A DNA stretch of 64,000 nucleotides from the NCBI GenBank assembly GCA_016215115.1, contig JACRLN010000051.1, positions 31,560 to 95,559 on the forward strand. Direction: 5' to 3'. Each line of letters begins with the position of its first letter. Position 1 is the stretch's first letter. The notes beneath the pieces were generated by a model. That model was not told where the DNA came from, ran no database searches, and worked only from the letters and a program-made list of their open reading frames with translations. The position numbers and the translations under genes are program-made. This stretch comes from Nitrospirota bacterium (GTDB taxonomy: Bacteria > Nitrospirota > Thermodesulfovibrionia > UBA6902). Positions 1 to 10,164 of this stretch are shown in pieces.

Positions 1-167
1 AGGTATTCGCCTGCATCTGATGTATTATTGAAAGTATAGTCATACTGCCAAAGCCCTCCTAAGTCTGTCTCGTTGTAAAGTATGCTTGCTCCCGGGCTTG
101 CCAAGGCCATTGTGGAAATCAAAAATATGCTCACTGCAAGAATGGCTGCGATAATAAGTTTCTTCAT
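1..167 (-). CDS. Secreted protein, 5' part only (runs off the left edge)
   Basis: Only the first 55 codons are present. The protein starts MKKLIIAAILAVSIFLIS and continues to an Ala-Leu-Ala-Ser type cleavage site, a clear Sec signal peptide. The mature part begins with SPGASILYNETDLGGLWQY, which I cannot assign; exported proteins near PEP-CTERM genes often look like this. The start codon is the ATG read from 167, with a GGGGGAG-type ribosome site a few bases upstream. It lies downstream of the giant exoprotein gene on the same strand, separated by a tandem palindromic repeat. Function unknown. Confidence 0.7.
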   Translation of the reverse strand, partial: MKKLIIAAILAVSIFLISTMALASPGASILYNETDLGGLWQYDYTFNNTSDAGEY

Positions 168-255
168 AACAACTCCCCCTTTTTATTTTGTGCTTTATTT
201 TAGTCATTCCGCACCTGCCGGAACGACTCGTACCGAGATACGGTATCCGGTTCCT

Positions 256-305
256 GGGCGAGGCACCGCCTCGCCCCTACGAGGGCAGGTTCAACCTGCC
301 CCTAC
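256..305. repeat. Tandem palindromic repeat, GTAGGGGC family
   Basis: Two hairpins lie side by side: 256-280 has GGGCGAGGC against GCCTCGCCC, and 281-305 has GGGCAGGTT against AACCTGCCC. Each ends in CCCCTAC. Relatives occur at 11680-11707, 22573-22660, 23626-23653 and 32417-32441. The stop codon of the giant exoprotein gene (302-304) is part of this repeat. Confidence 0.85.
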
Positions 306-3300
306 TGCCCCGCTACTGTATAATTCCCGCTGCTTATAGCCTGAGATGGTGCATTATAGGAGGTAGTGCAAGCGCCTCCCGGCACAATCACTATTCCAGT
401 TGCATCTGGACTGCCGTCAGTTACTGTTGATGTGAAAGTACAACCTGCAACATTATTCACTTTTCCTGCACCTGTAACAGTTGCAACGCCTCCTGTCACG
501 GTTATCCCTGTGATTGATGTGCTTGTAAGCAATATCCTCTTGAAAGAATATTTCAGCCAGCTTGTTCCAAGAGATGATGCGTTTACATTTAGTGATAAGC
601 TGGCCCTGAAGGCCGGTTCCGGATAGTTGTAACCATTGCCTGTGGCAGCATTTGCTTTTGTCGGGTCGGTACTATGTTGATATTCCTGAAGGTTAGTAGC
701 GCCGTCATGGTCGAAATCACCATTGCCCGTCTGATTCAAATTTCCAAAATATTGAAGCTCCCAGCAGTCAGGTAATTGATCATTATCGGTATCAAGAAGT
801 GATGTATCAAATGCTGGATTTATGGATGATGTCGGTTGACTGTCTACGACCGTTATATCCTGAGAATATAGTATTAGGCCGGATGCATTGGTAACATAGA
901 ACTGATAATCCCCTGCAGCAAGGTCCGGAATGAAATAAACTCCCGAGGAATCTACTGTATCGCTCCCTTTTAATACACCGCCCTGCCGCACTTCGACAGC
1001 ATAAGGGACAAAACATCCTGTGGCCGTCACTTTCCCGCCGATTGCAGGAACAAGATGCGTGTTGACTGCTTCAATGAGCGGATCCAACTGTAGTCCAAGA
1101 TAATTCTCATGCTTCAAAGTTGAGGTAAAATCGACAAAATAACCGTCTTTGCTTGTTGAGAGCAGCCAGTATCCTTCTACAGCGCCACCCGGAGGTATCT
1201 CTCCGAAATCAATGGTTAAATCTCCCTGGTGATAACCGCTCTGGTCCGGGGTCGGCGAAGAACCATCAAGGATGAAACTGATCGGGATATTGTTCAGATT
1301 CTCAACAATCTTCGGCTGGGCAGAAGAAATAATAAAATTATGGGCAGAGCCAAAACCGTTGTTAGTAACTACAACTTTTATCTTCACCGGATTTCCAGCC
1401 ATGGTTATGTAAGGCAGATAATAATCTACCGTCAACCTCGGCATCGGCTTTACGGAGATTGTCTCAGCCTGTGTAGCATAGCTGTAACTGTTGGCTCCAT
1501 ATTGATAACTGATGTTGGCCGTAATTGTATAATTCAATCCTTCCGGCAGGGTGCCGCCGGCTTCGCTGCTTGGTATCAGTTGCCAGTTGATTTCAGCAGG
1601 GCCGGATACACTTCCCCCGCTTAAGGAATTTATACCTGATTGTTGTGTAACAACTGCAAAGAAGAGCGAACCCGCATCGTTGCCTGCAGCATCTTTGATA
1701 TCGAGATTGACAGATACATTGCTTAACGAAGGCACCGTAGGAGTCAGGTTCAGCTTTGCATTGAAGGCCTCTCTTTCCAGAGATATTTTCTGCTCAATCT
1801 CCAGTTTTACTGTTCCGTGTTCATTGAGAGGGACCTGTGGTACGCCTCCGCCGCCCCAGCCAAAAGAACAATAACATCCGCCCGCCCCTCCGCCAATAAT
1901 CGTGTTCTCCCTGATAGTTGTTATAGAAAGAGGAATAAGATATGCGTCGTTTCCGGGTCTGTCCGCCCATTTGCCGAAGAAACCAATGTATTTATGTTTG
2001 CTCAATAAAGCATCCCTGTTGCTGCCGGACATCTGTGCCTCAAGGGCTTCTTTCAAATTGGTTATATCGAATGTAGTAACATCACCCTTTGCATCAAGGG
2101 ATGTGGGAGGATTAAAATTATTCATCCAGAGCGCCTCATTGGAGTTGATGATATTTGCGCTGTCTGATCCGCCGTAAATATGGATCAAGGCCTTAAGGTC
2201 TTCCTCTGTACCTGGAATTTTCTGAATATCAAATGCCATATCCCTGTTGCTCTTTACGGGCAGCCTGTATGAAGTTCCCTGATATTCAAGGTCATTTAGG
2301 TTGCCGTCGGTCTCATCATTAATGAACGACACGGCCGGCAGGGTTAATTCCGAAGGTTTATTGTAAAACACCGGAATCGGCGTTGTGGTTGTGCTTTCAT
2401 AAGCATTCCCTTCCAGGGAAAGCGTGTAATCACCGGATGCAACAATATTGCCGAGATATCTGTTGGTCAATTGAGGGTTGGACGCATAAATTATTGCCTT
2501 GAACGGTATCTGAACACTTTGCCCGTGATTGAGCTGGCCGATGTTTAAAATTTGCGTTCCGTCTGCGGACCCGTCGTCGAACAATATTTTTATCTCATTT
2601 GCAACAGCATCCAGAGCTGATGAGTCGATAGTAAGGTTCCTTACAGGAGCGTTATTGCTCGTGTTCTTTATTGTTATTGTTCCCTGGTACGTTTCTTCAG
2701 GGAAGAAGGAAAGGTATATTGCTGAGGGGTTCGCATACAACGACGGCTTGATTAAATCCGTAACGTAGGTAATATTGAGGGTAACAGTGTACTGATCCTG
2801 AATGACTGTAGGAGTGACAGTGAAATCCACAGTTACCAGGTTGGCTACCATAAGGACCTGAACATTTTTTGTAATCCCTGCCTCAACGGTGACTTCACCC
2901 TGTGCCTGATTATGTCCTACGGCATTGACAAGGTAACGGTAATCGCCTGCAGGGACCTCGCTCAGAACAACGTTGCCTCCGGTGTCCGTGGTCCCTTTTA
3001 TGACATTGTTGTACTCCTGTCTGCCCTGCGGAGTAACGTTTACATAAAACGCCCTGCTTATAAGATTGACTTCTGCTCCGGATATAATTGAACCGGTATC
3101 GCTGTAAACCTTAAATGCTGCACTGCCGGTTGTTGAAGAAGTCACTTCAACGGTGATATAAAAAGGAACCGTTACGCCGCTGTAGGCAAGATTCAGTTGA
3201 ACCACATATGATCCCAACTGTAAACCGGAAGGAGGATTTATGTAAATCTGAAATGCTCTGGATACCGCGTGGTCTATAGTTCCTAATGCTCCGTTTACAA

Positions 3301-6019
3301 CGGTTATCCAGTCATAGGTTGCAGGGTCATTTACGCTGACCAGCGCATTTGTCATTGGAGCAAAACCATTATTCGATACATAGACTTCTTTCGTTACCGG
3401 GGTCCCTGCCCGTACTCCGGCACTGAGAGGGTAAGGGGCTATTACAGGAGTGCTTACTGCTGCATAGAGATTGACAGAGAGCAAAGAGGTTTCCGCTGAG
3501 CCTTCTGTTGAGTTGATATTCAGATTGAATGTTACAGAGGACGAAGGCGGATTTCCTGCAGCGGTTGTAATTACAACAGGAACAGTAACAGAACTTCCCG
3601 GGTTCAGCGTTGAAGGCAGATTGGCGGTGTTGACAGTACCTGTAATTGAATCGCCTGCGTTGTTGTCCGTAAGCGCATATTGAATTCCGGTTAAGGCTAT
3701 GTCGCCGATATTTTTCAATGTAAAGTTTACAGTGCTGGATGAGTTCATGGACATATTCGCTGTCATATTCGATGGCTGAAGCTGAAGCCCTAATATGCGG
3801 AAGGAAGTTGAAGCAGTCCTTTCCAGTCCCCTGTACATAGCTTTTACCGTAACCTCATAAGCTCCTGCCTCATTTGAGAGAGGCTGGAACGTGTAATTAA
3901 AGACTCCTGAAGTATTTGTATAAGCGGTATACAAGCGGTGAAATCCTTTTGACTCAACGTCTATTGTCACCTGAGCACTTAACGCAGGGCTTCCATCATA
4001 TAAGATAACCGTTCCGGAAACCAAAACATCCTGTCCCCTGTCATAGGTTATATTTTGAGTACTCACTGTAACGTTGAACCCCGATACGGTGATGGTTACA
4101 ATCACATCGGTATTACTTTCTTCGTTGCCTGCACGGTCAATCGCTTTTAAGCCGAATTTGTAGGTCCCTTCTGTCTGGAAACTGACAGTAAGGGTATTTG
4201 CGGGATAATTAAGTGTGAAATGGGGAGCGGAATAATTGATAACTCCTGTTCCATTGTCCCAGTAAATTTTGTAAGATTTGATATCTGTTGAAGGGGAATG
4301 CGACCAACTAAGCCTTATCCCGGTAGATATGGCCGTTGCATTGAAATTGGAAGCAGGCGATGGAGGAGTAGTATCAACTGTAAAACTCCTTGTTGCAGGA
4401 GTAGCATCTTCATTTCCTGAAACATCTCTGGCTTTAACCGAGAATGTATGCGCTCCGTCTGAAAGATTTAATGTAGCGCTTGTTGATGAATCAAAAGACG
4501 ACCATTCACTGCCATCAATCTGGTATGAATAGGTTAATCCACCGCCCCTGTTATCGCTCCCGGACCAGTTGAATGTAATACTTGTTTGTGAGATAAAAGA
4601 ACCCTCTGCTGGCCCGGAAGTAATATTAGTTTGAGGAGGTACGATATCAGGGAAGGAATTGGAATTCAGCGGGTCTGTACCGGCAGCAATTTCAGCTTCA
4701 TCAGTAAAACCATCATTGTCATCATCGTCATCACAGGCATTACCTGATCCATCGTTATCAGTATCCAGTTGATCAGGATTTGGCACAGTGGGGCAGTTAT
4801 CACAGGCATCGCCAATACCGTCGCCTTCGTATCCACGACCGTTAAGACCTTTCTGATAATGCTGCTGAATTTCCTGTGGTGTTAAGGCAAGGTTGTACAT
4901 GGCAACTTCGTCAATAAAGCCTTTAAAGTATTCTGAAGACGAGGCAGCGGCTTTCCCGATAGTTAAAGGAACACTTGTATCAGGAATTGAACCGGAATAA
5001 GAGTTGCAAATATTTGATGAGCTGCCATAACTGCATCTTATCAAAGGGACTTCATTCCCATTGATATATGCTTTTATTACTGATGATGTTTCGTCATATG
5101 TAAAAGCTGTGTGGGTCCACTGATTTGGAATAATAATGCCTGTAGCCGTAAACCACCAGGCATTACCCAAACCAGCGTGTAATTCCCCTGATGAGGTTAT
5201 ATGAAATTGTCTTCTGTTATTGTCATCAGGTTTTTTATCAACAATTGCCGCAGAGGCAAGAACAGCAGGTTGAATCCATGCCTCAATTGTTATGGCATTT
5301 TGCGGATCTAAGGCTGGTGAATCCTGAATACTCACATAATCATCTGTACCGTCAAAACTCAAAGCACTGCCGACTTTCCCGGCAGTCCATGCAGGATCGT
5401 TGACCATTGTTCCGTGATTGACATTGATCGAATCATTGACATCTGTACCGCTTCCTTCTTCAAACATCCAGTATGAAATCATTCCTTCGGGAATATCACT
5501 GTCACTCTGAGTGGGATTTGAAACAGCCGGACAATTATCAATAGGGTCGGTTATGCCGTCATTATCGGTATCAATTGAATTTATTGTAAAACCGGTAGAG
5601 CCGGCGTCAAAAGTTCCATCTTCATAAAAATAACTGGCAGATACACCCCATATTCCGGCTTCTCTCATGCCTGAGGCGCCAAACCAGTTGACCTGGGTGC
5701 CGGTCCCTTCTATCTGAAATTTTATACCGTTATAGCCGTCTTCTGCAGAGATCCAAAGCTCCCGAACGTTATCCTGAATCACAAGCCCATAATTAATATT
5801 GCCTGGTGAAGATAACCAGTTAATTTCAAAATATTGCAGATTATTCGATGATGGAAGTTTAATGTAAAGATAAGGTGTTTCATTCCAGTTAAATGTTGTT
5901 TTGGGTATAGTGCTCCCATAAGAGCCAACCGTATAAAGCGCATCAAAGGCGGCATGAACATTGTTTATCAATAATAGAGCAGCAAATAAAGCTAACACGA
6001 TTATTATTTTTTTATTCAT
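302..6019 (-). CDS. Giant secreted multidomain protein with LamG, thrombospondin type-3 and fibronectin-like domains
   Basis: A 1905-aa exported protein. I start it at the ATG read from 6019 because a strong AAGGAGG site sits just upstream; a longer frame begins 5 codons earlier but lacks a site. Order of parts: signal peptide (1-24, ending VHA); a domain of about 120 residues shared with the next PEP-CTERM protein; a Ca-binding TSP3 repeat ([15 protein letters not shown]); a LamG/concanavalin-like domain (about 180-390); more TSP3 repeats ([20 protein letters not shown]); fibronectin-III-like domains (about 465-650); several Ig-like, CARDB-like and carboxypeptidase-regulatory-like beta modules; and near the C terminus another Asp-rich repeat ([26 protein letters not shown]). 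It lacks a PEP-CTERM or sortase signal. Probable role (inference): cell-surface or matrix adhesion. The stop codon falls inside a palindromic repeat. Confidence 0.85.
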   Translation of the reverse strand: MNKKIIIVLALFAALLLINNVHAAFDALYTVGSYGSTIPKTTFNWNETPYLYIKLPSSNNLQYFEINWLSSPGNINYGLVIQDNVRELWISAEDGYNGIKFQIEGTGTQVNWFGASGMREAGIWGVSASYFYEDGTFDAGSTGFTINSIDTDNDGITDPIDNCPAVSNPTQSDSDIPEGMISYWMFEEGSGTDVNDSINVNHGTMVNDPAWTAGKVGSALSFDGTDDYVSIQDSPALDPQNAITIEAWIQPAVLASAAIVDKKPDDNNRRQFHITSSGELHAGLGNAWWFTATGIIIPNQWTHTAFTYDETSSVIKAYINGNEVPLIRCSYGSSSNICNSYSGSIPDTSVPLTIGKAAASSSEYFKGFIDEVAMYNLALTPQEIQQHYQKGLNGRGYEGDGIGDACDNCPTVPNPDQLDTDNDGSGNACDDDDDNDGFTDEAEIAAGTDPLNSNSFPDIVPPQTNITSGPAEGSFISQTSITFNWSGSDNRGGGLTYSYQIDGSEWSSFDSSTSATLNLSDGAHTFSVKARDVSGNEDATPATRSFTVDTTPPSPASNFNATAISTGIRLSWSHSPSTDIKSYKIYWDNGTGVINYSAPHFTLNYPANTLTVSFQTEGTYKFGLKAIDRAGNEESNTDVIVTITVSGFNVTVSTQNITYDRGQDVLVSGTVILYDGSPALSAQVTIDVESKGFHRLYTAYTNTSGVFNYTFQPLSNEAGAYEVTVKAMYRGLERTASTSFRILGLQLQPSNMTANMSMNSSSTVNFTLKNIGDIALTGIQYALTDNNAGDSITGTVNTANLPSTLNPGSSVTVPVVITTAAGNPPSSSVTFNLNINSTEGSAETSLLSVNLYAAVSTPVIAPYPLSAGVRAGTPVTKEVYVSNNGFAPMTNALVSVNDPATYDWITVVNGALGTIDHAVSRAFQIYINPPSGLQLGSYVVQLNLAYSGVTVPFYITVEVTSSTTGSAAFKVYSDTGSIISGAEVNLISRAFYVNVTPQGRQEYNNVIKGTTDTGGNVVLSEVPAGDYRYLVNAVGHNQAQGEVTVEAGITKNVQVLMVANLVTVDFTVTPTVIQDQYTVTLNITYVTDLIKPSLYANPSAIYLSFFPEETYQGTITIKNTSNNAPVRNLTIDSSALDAVANEIKILFDDGSADGTQILNIGQLNHGQSVQIPFKAIIYASNPQLTNRYLGNIVASGDYTLSLEGNAYESTTTTPIPVFYNKPSELTLPAVSFINDETDGNLNDLEYQGTSYRLPVKSNRDMAFDIQKIPGTEEDLKALIHIYGGSDSANIINSNEALWMNNFNPPTSLDAKGDVTTFDITNLKEALEAQMSGSNRDALLSKHKYIGFFGKWADRPGNDAYLIPLSITTIRENTIIGGGAGGCYCSFGWGGGGVPQVPLNEHGTVKLEIEQKISLEREAFNAKLNLTPTVPSLSNVSVNLDIKDAAGNDAGSLFFAVVTQQSGINSLSGGSVSGPAEINWQLIPSSEAGGTLPEGLNYTITANISYQYGANSYSYATQAETISVKPMPRLTVDYYLPYITMAGNPVKIKVVVTNNGFGSAHNFIISSAQPKIVENLNNIPISFILDGSSPTPDQSGYHQGDLTIDFGEIPPGGAVEGYWLLSTSKDGYFVDFTSTLKHENYLGLQLDPLIEAVNTHLVPAIGGKVTATGCFVPYAVEVRQGGVLKGSDTVDSSGVYFIPDLAAGDYQFYVTNASGLILYSQDITVVDSQPTSSINPAFDTSLLDTDNDQLPDCWELQYFGNLNQTGNGDFDHDGATNLQEYQHSTDPTKANAATGNGYNYPEPAFRASLSLNVNASSLGTSWLKYSFKRILLTSTSITGITVTGGVATVTGAGKVNNVAGCTFTSTVTDGSPDATGIVIVPGGACTTSYNAPSQAISSGNYTVAGQ

Positions 6020-6100
6020 GAATCCTCCTTCCATCTCTTCAAGGAATATATATGCTAACGATAAAAAAATTATGATTTTCTTTGGTTAGAGGAAAGGAAC

Positions 6101-6625
6101 TTACCTTTTCTTCATGATCAGGTAACGTCTGCCTGTCAGTACTAATCCGCCGGTAATAAAAAGAATGGCGCTGATTGGCTCAGGAGTTACCGCGAAGCTG
6201 GTAGCTCCGCTTCCGGAAGATCCGTTTGTATAAAGATAACTTGCAGAAACATTCCAGTTTCCGGCTTCCCTCATATTTGCAAACCAAGTGACATCGGTGT
6301 TCGTTCCCGCTATTTTAAATTTTTTGCCGTTGTATCCTGTTTCTGCGGAAATCCAAACTTCCTGAATATTATCCTGAATTACAAGTTCGTAACGATCATT
6401 GGTAGGCGAATTCATCCAGTTTACTTCAAAATATTGAAGCGGATCAGAAAGGGGAAGTTTGACATAAAGCCAAGGGTCATTGTCCCAGTTTAAAGTTGTT
6501 TTTTGTGAAGTGCTTCCATAAGAGTCGACTATATAAAATGCATCGAAAGCAGCAAATACCTTTCCGGTTAAAAACGATGCGCATGTTAGTAACAATAAAA
6601 TAAAAACTACGATTAATTTTTTCAT
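6101..6625 (-). CDS. PEP-CTERM sorting-domain protein
   Basis: A 174-aa exported protein. I start it at MKKLIVVFILLLL (ATG read from 6625), which gives a normal signal peptide; the longer frame adds 12 unlikely residues. The mature part (AAFDAFYIVDSYGSTSQKTT onward) closely resembles the N-terminal domain of the 1905-aa protein just downstream, including the Trp-rich AGNWNVSASYLY stretch. The C terminus is a classic PEP-CTERM signal: VTPEPISAILFITGG, a hydrophobic helix, then the basic tail MKKR. Family knowledge: such proteins are exported and processed by exosortase, often in exopolysaccharide producers; no exosortase gene lies in this window. It probably forms an operon with the giant gene, 81 bases away. 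Confidence 0.85.
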   Translation of the reverse strand: MKKLIVVFILLLLTCASFLTGKVFAAFDAFYIVDSYGSTSQKTTLNWDNDPWLYVKLPLSDPLQYFEVNWMNSPTNDRYELVIQDNIQEVWISAETGYNGKKFKIAGTNTDVTWFANMREAGNWNVSASYLYTNGSSGSGATSFAVTPEPISAILFITGGLVLTGRRYLIMKKR

Positions 6626-6685
6626 TATATGTTTTACTTTCGTTAAGACACACGTATCCATTTAGACTAATGGATAAATTGTATA

Positions 6686-6703
6686 CTGCAATAATCATGC
6701 TTG
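6686..6703 (-). promoter_or_regulatory. Weak sigma-54-like promoter candidate
   Basis: On the minus strand the sequence AAGCATGATTATTGCA lies about 60 bases upstream of the PEP-CTERM gene. It keeps the -12 TTGC element and the spacing, but the -24 GG is AG. A sigma-54 activator is encoded nearby, which is the only contextual support. Confidence 0.2.
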
Positions 6704-6773
6704 AAATAAATTATTTCAATTTATTCTGTTTTATCAGGAGATTAGACATATTTGCTCAAAAAATTCAGATTGC

Positions 6774-6901
6774 AAAGGGGTGCAAGAAAATTTGCTGCAC
6801 ATTTTTGACACATTGGGGTAACGTATTTAATCTAAATGACTTATTGTCAGAATTGATGCAATTAACGAATAGCTATAGTGCAAAAAATCTTGCACCCCTT
6901 T
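6774..6901. repeat. Long-range 13-bp perfect inverted repeat
   Basis: AAAGGGGTGCAAG at 6774-6786 is matched by its exact reverse complement at 6889-6901, with 102 bases between. No gene is credible in this stretch (6626-6929). It could be a small structured RNA, a degraded mobile element or a regulator-binding pair. Confidence 0.5.
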
Positions 6902-6929
6902 ACCCATCTTTTTCGAATAGGGGGACACA

Positions 6930-7072
6930 GAGCCTGTCTAAAAACTACCATTTTTTATTATTGTCATGCCCGAAGTCTGTAATCGGGCATCCAGAAAGCA
7001 CTGAAAAGAATAGATTCCGGCTTAAGGACTGCCGGAATGACAGACAGACAACTTGAGTTTTTAGACAAGCTC
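6930..7072. mobile_element. MITE-like element with terminal inverted repeats (core repeat copy 1)
   Basis: A 143-bp element bounded by about 17-bp inverted ends (GAGCCTGTCTAAAAACT at the left, AGTTTTTAGACAAGCTC at the right, one mismatch). The core carries paired hairpins: GTCATGCCCG with CGGGCAT and GATTCCGGC with GCCGGAATGAC. The same core occurs eight more times in the window. It has no coding capacity, as expected of a non-autonomous element. Confidence 0.7.
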
Positions 7073-7073
7073 C

Positions 7074-7109
7074 ACACCCCTTTATCCACTCTTGATAGAG
7101 GGGAATTAT
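7074..7109. repeat. CCCCTTT/AAAGGGG-type short repeat
   Basis: A short C-run word (CACCCCTTTATCC) followed by its loose inverse (GATAGAGGGGAATT). It belongs to the family that also enters mfd, dnaX, cusC and mshM in frame. Confidence 0.5.
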
Positions 7110-7124
7110 AAACCAATATTTTTG

Positions 7125-8561
7125 TCACAGATTCTTATTGGCTTTTTTTAATCTGCTGTTCAATGCCTGGCGGGTAATACCGAGGAGAGACGCTGCTATA
7201 CCCTGATTTCCGTTGGACCGTTTCAACGCCTCGGATATCATAAAGTCTTCTACCTCCTTCAGAGTAGGAAATCGCCCGGAAATATCCGGCATCGAAGATA
7301 ATTCTTGCTCCGGAATTGAAATCTCGGGCTGAGTTAATTTCCCCTTTTTCATGATATATTCATTAATGCATCCTAATGACAGGACGCCGGACTTGTGCTT
7401 TGCAACAGCGTCGAATATCATAGCCTTCAGCTCCCGGATATTGCCTGGAAAATGGTAACTCGAAAGCAGTGATATAAGCTCGGGAGGAGTAGTGGGTTTT
7501 TTCTTTTTCAAAGATTCAGAAGAGCTCTCAAGAAAGTAGTCAACGAGGATCGGGATATCTTCAATACGTTCTCTCAGGGGCGGTATGTTAACCTGTATGG
7601 CGCTGAGCCGGTAATATAAATCCTCCCGGAAGGTCCCGGCTGAAACCATTTTATGAATATCCCGGTTGGTAGCGGCAATAATCCGCGCATTACTCTTTTC
7701 AGGAGTGTCCGAGCCAAGTGGATAATAAGTTCCGTTCTCAATGAGACGCAGGAGTTTAATCTGAGACTTTTCGTTTAAGTCCGCAAATTCATCAAGCAGA
7801 AGCGTGCCTTCAGATGCCTTGACAATAAGGCCTGCCCTGTCTTTATCAGCTCCTGTATAAGCCCCCTTTTTATGACCGAATAATGTATCGGAAAACATAG
7901 TATCATCCAGTCCGGCAACGTTAACTGCTATAAAATTACCTTTAAGACCGCTAATCTTATGAATTACTTCTGAAATCAGTTCCTTGCCAACGCCTGTTTC
8001 ACCGGTAATAAGGACCGGCTCCTGAGATTTTGAAATCGCTTCAATATAATGAAAAACAGCCCGCATCTTTTTGCTTTGTGTAAGAATCGATGAGAAGGCC
8101 TGCTCATATTCCAGTTTATCTGTCAGAAGGTGATGCCTCAAAGATGAGATGTGTTCTCTGAGAGAAGTTATTTCTCCTTGCAACGAATTTAGTTCGAGGG
8201 CTTTCTTTACACTGGAAATAAAGCGGTTGTCTTCTACCGGTTTTACAAGATAATCCAGAGCGCCTTTTTTCATGCACTCTACAGCCTTTTCAACATCATT
8301 TGCTGCGGTTACGATAATAACGGCAATGTGCGGGAATTCGGACTTTATTTGCTCTAACAGGACATCGCCCGGGATATGAGGCATATTCAGGTCCAGAACA
8401 ACCGCAGCAACTTCTTCCCCGGCAAGCAGCGGCATCACCTTCCGGCTATCGTCAATGGTTACAATATCCTCAATGCCTCCGGTAAGGAGCATGGCACGAT
8501 AACCAAGCAATATCTGCTGCTCGTCATCAACAAGAAGTACAGGAACGTTTTTCTTCATCAT
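7125..8561 (-). CDS. NtrC-family sigma-54-dependent response regulator
   Basis: A 478-aa transcription activator with three parts. Receiver (1-125): acidic pocket VDDE, phosphorylation Asp in VVLDLNMP, Thr in IIVTAAND and Lys in LVKPVE. AAA+ domain (about 160-390): Walker A GETGVGKE, sigma-54 contact loop GAYTGA (Tyr in place of the usual Phe, a tolerated variant), Walker B LLLDEFADL and the arginine-finger region FREDLYYRL. Fis-type HTH (about 445-478): GNQGIAASLLGITRQALNSR. It overlaps the upstream kinase gene by 35 bases, so translation is probably coupled and the two are cognate. Targets are not shown; resemblance to PrsR-type regulators of PEP-CTERM genes is possible given the neighbouring PEP-CTERM gene, but this is inference. 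Confidence 0.93.
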   Translation of the reverse strand: MMKKNVPVLLVDDEQQILLGYRAMLLTGGIEDIVTIDDSRKVMPLLAGEEVAAVVLDLNMPHIPGDVLLEQIKSEFPHIAVIIVTAANDVEKAVECMKKGALDYLVKPVEDNRFISSVKKALELNSLQGEITSLREHISSLRHHLLTDKLEYEQAFSSILTQSKKMRAVFHYIEAISKSQEPVLITGETGVGKELISEVIHKISGLKGNFIAVNVAGLDDTMFSDTLFGHKKGAYTGADKDRAGLIVKASEGTLLLDEFADLNEKSQIKLLRLIENGTYYPLGSDTPEKSNARIIAATNRDIHKMVSAGTFREDLYYRLSAIQVNIPPLRERIEDIPILVDYFLESSSESLKKKKPTTPPELISLLSSYHFPGNIRELKAMIFDAVAKHKSGVLSLGCINEYIMKKGKLTQPEISIPEQELSSMPDISGRFPTLKEVEDFMISEALKRSNGNQGIAASLLGITRQALNSRLKKANKNL

Positions 8562-10164
8562 TCATCCTTTGTGCTTTTACGGGTAACTTAACAGAGACCG
8601 TGGTTCCCTTCCCAACTGTTGAATCAACTATCAGAGAACCATTGTGTTCTTTGATTATTGTACTGGAAATAGAAAGACCAAGTCCTAAGCCCCCGCTATC
8701 AGCCTTTGTCGTAAAAAAAGGCTCAGTAATCCGTTTAAGGACTTCATAAGACATGCCTATTCCGTCATCTTTAACTTTTATTACGACATGATTCGATTTT
8801 TCATCATAAGACGTTGATATTTCGATACCGGATTTCTTATCAGGCAGGGACTGAAGGGCGTTCATGATTATATTTATAATCACCTGCTCTATTTTCTGAG
8901 CGCTGCCTCTTATCAGGGGTATGTTATCAGAACAATGAACATAAAATTTATCGGTAAATTTGCTGATATGGTTGTTGAGAATTGATTTGGAAGTCATAAC
9001 AATATTGTTGACGTTGACATCCTCATGCATATAGGTCGTTTCAGGCCGTGCAAAATTCCTTAAGCTTTCGACGAATTGTTTAATCCTCAATGAACCTTCA
9101 TTGATTCCGTTCAGTAGTTCAGGCACAAGCGTCTTTACCTGTGGAAAAGATATTCCGGCAAGTTTAAAGTTTTTATTATCATGATAGTATTGTCCAAGAA
9201 GCTCAATCGCATCTATATAGATTTTACTTAATGTCTGGGCATTATGATGAATAAAACTGTTAGGGTTATTAATCTCGTGAGCCACTCCGGAAACAAGCGC
9301 GCCGAGAGAAGTCATTTTATTGGTATGAATAAGTCGTGACTGAATGCGGTTTGCTTCTTCCTCCATGCGGACCGTTGCGGTAATATCTCTGGTAACCTCT
9401 ATGACTTTTATTGCTTTACCTGAACCATCTAATATGGGGAATGCCCTTTTATTTAATATCTTGCCTTCTGTATTCAGGACCTGAGCCGTTTCTTCCCGCC
9501 CTGATTGAAAACTCTTTACGGCAGGACAGTTATAACAGGGAGATGAGAGATTACAGCATAAGCTGTAACAATATTTTTTATTGATTTCAGAAGGTTTGTT
9601 TTTATATTTAGAGGAGAAGGCCTTATTCGCCCACACTATTTTCATATCACCGGACAGGAGTATCAAATCGTCCGGAATGGCGTTAAGAAGGGCATGAAAT
9701 TCCATTGAAAGCGCTTTGAAGTTCTCTTTACTTTTAATTAATCTGGCTTCTGTAAGTTTGCGATCAGTAATATCCGTAATTGCTCCAACCCATTTAACGG
9801 CCCTTCCTTTTTCATGGCCAATGGCTTTGCCGCGTTCTTCCCAGTGACGGTAAGTACCGTTTTTACATTTTATGCGATAAACTGCACGGAAATCATTGCC
9901 GGTATCGAGCGAACTCTCAACAGCTTTCAAAAATCCGTCGCGATCTGCAGGATGAATATTTTCCATATGGCCTGTAACAGTGCGGGGGAACTCTCCATGA
10001 TCATAGCCGAGAAGTCCATCGATGTCCCCGAACCATTTCAGTTCGTTATATCTGACATCTCCTTCCCAGATGAGATCAGACGTTGCATTGGCAACTGCGC
10101 GAAATCGACTCTCGCTCTCCAGCAGACATTTCTCCGCTTGTTTAGGTTTTTTTTGGTATTTCAT
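8527..10164 (-). CDS. Soluble PAS-PAS sensor histidine kinase
   Basis: A 545-aa kinase without membrane segments. PAS 1 with PAC (about 15-140; PAC ends VKWVGAITDITDRK); PAS 2 (about 155-270), which contains a cysteine cluster YCYSLCCNLSSPCYNCP. HisKA: phospho-acceptor His in GVAHEINNPNSF (about 295). HATPase: N box IIMNALQSLP, G1 DDGIGM, F box EPFFTTK, G2 GGLGLGLS. The start ATG directly follows the TAA of the upstream kinase gene (TAAATG), so the genes are co-translated. PxCxxC clusters in PAS domains of this kind may hold a metal or Fe-S centre or act as a redox switch; that is inference here. Likely phosphorylates the overlapping sigma-54 regulator. Confidence 0.92.
   Translation of the reverse strand: MKYQKKPKQAEKCLLESESRFRAVANATSDLIWEGDVRYNELKWFGDIDGLLGYDHGEFPRTVTGHMENIHPADRDGFLKAVESSLDTGNDFRAVYRIKCKNGTYRHWEERGKAIGHEKGRAVKWVGAITDITDRKLTEARLIKSKENFKALSMEFHALLNAIPDDLILLSGDMKIVWANKAFSSKYKNKPSEINKKYCYSLCCNLSSPCYNCPAVKSFQSGREETAQVLNTEGKILNKRAFPILDGSGKAIKVIEVTRDITATVRMEEEANRIQSRLIHTNKMTSLGALVSGVAHEINNPNSFIHHNAQTLSKIYIDAIELLGQYYHDNKNFKLAGISFPQVKTLVPELLNGINEGSLRIKQFVESLRNFARPETTYMHEDVNVNNIVMTSKSILNNHISKFTDKFYVHCSDNIPLIRGSAQKIEQVIINIIMNALQSLPDKKSGIEISTSYDEKSNHVVIKVKDDGIGMSYEVLKRITEPFFTTKADSGGLGLGLSISSTIIKEHNGSLIVDSTVGKGTTVSVKLPVKAQRMNDEEKRSCTSC

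Noticed and set aside
1229..2177. Several plus-strand open frames opposite the giant exoprotein
   Set aside because: The minus-strand protein is continuous with signal peptide and domains; these are shadows.
6686..6703. Confident sigma-54 promoter for the PEP-CTERM operon
   Set aside because: The -12 element fits but the invariant -24 GG is AG; kept only as a weak candidate.
6670..7056. Open frame of 128 codons on the plus strand
   Set aside because: It runs through the long inverted repeat and into a MITE-like element, has no ribosome site and a composition unlike neighbouring genes.
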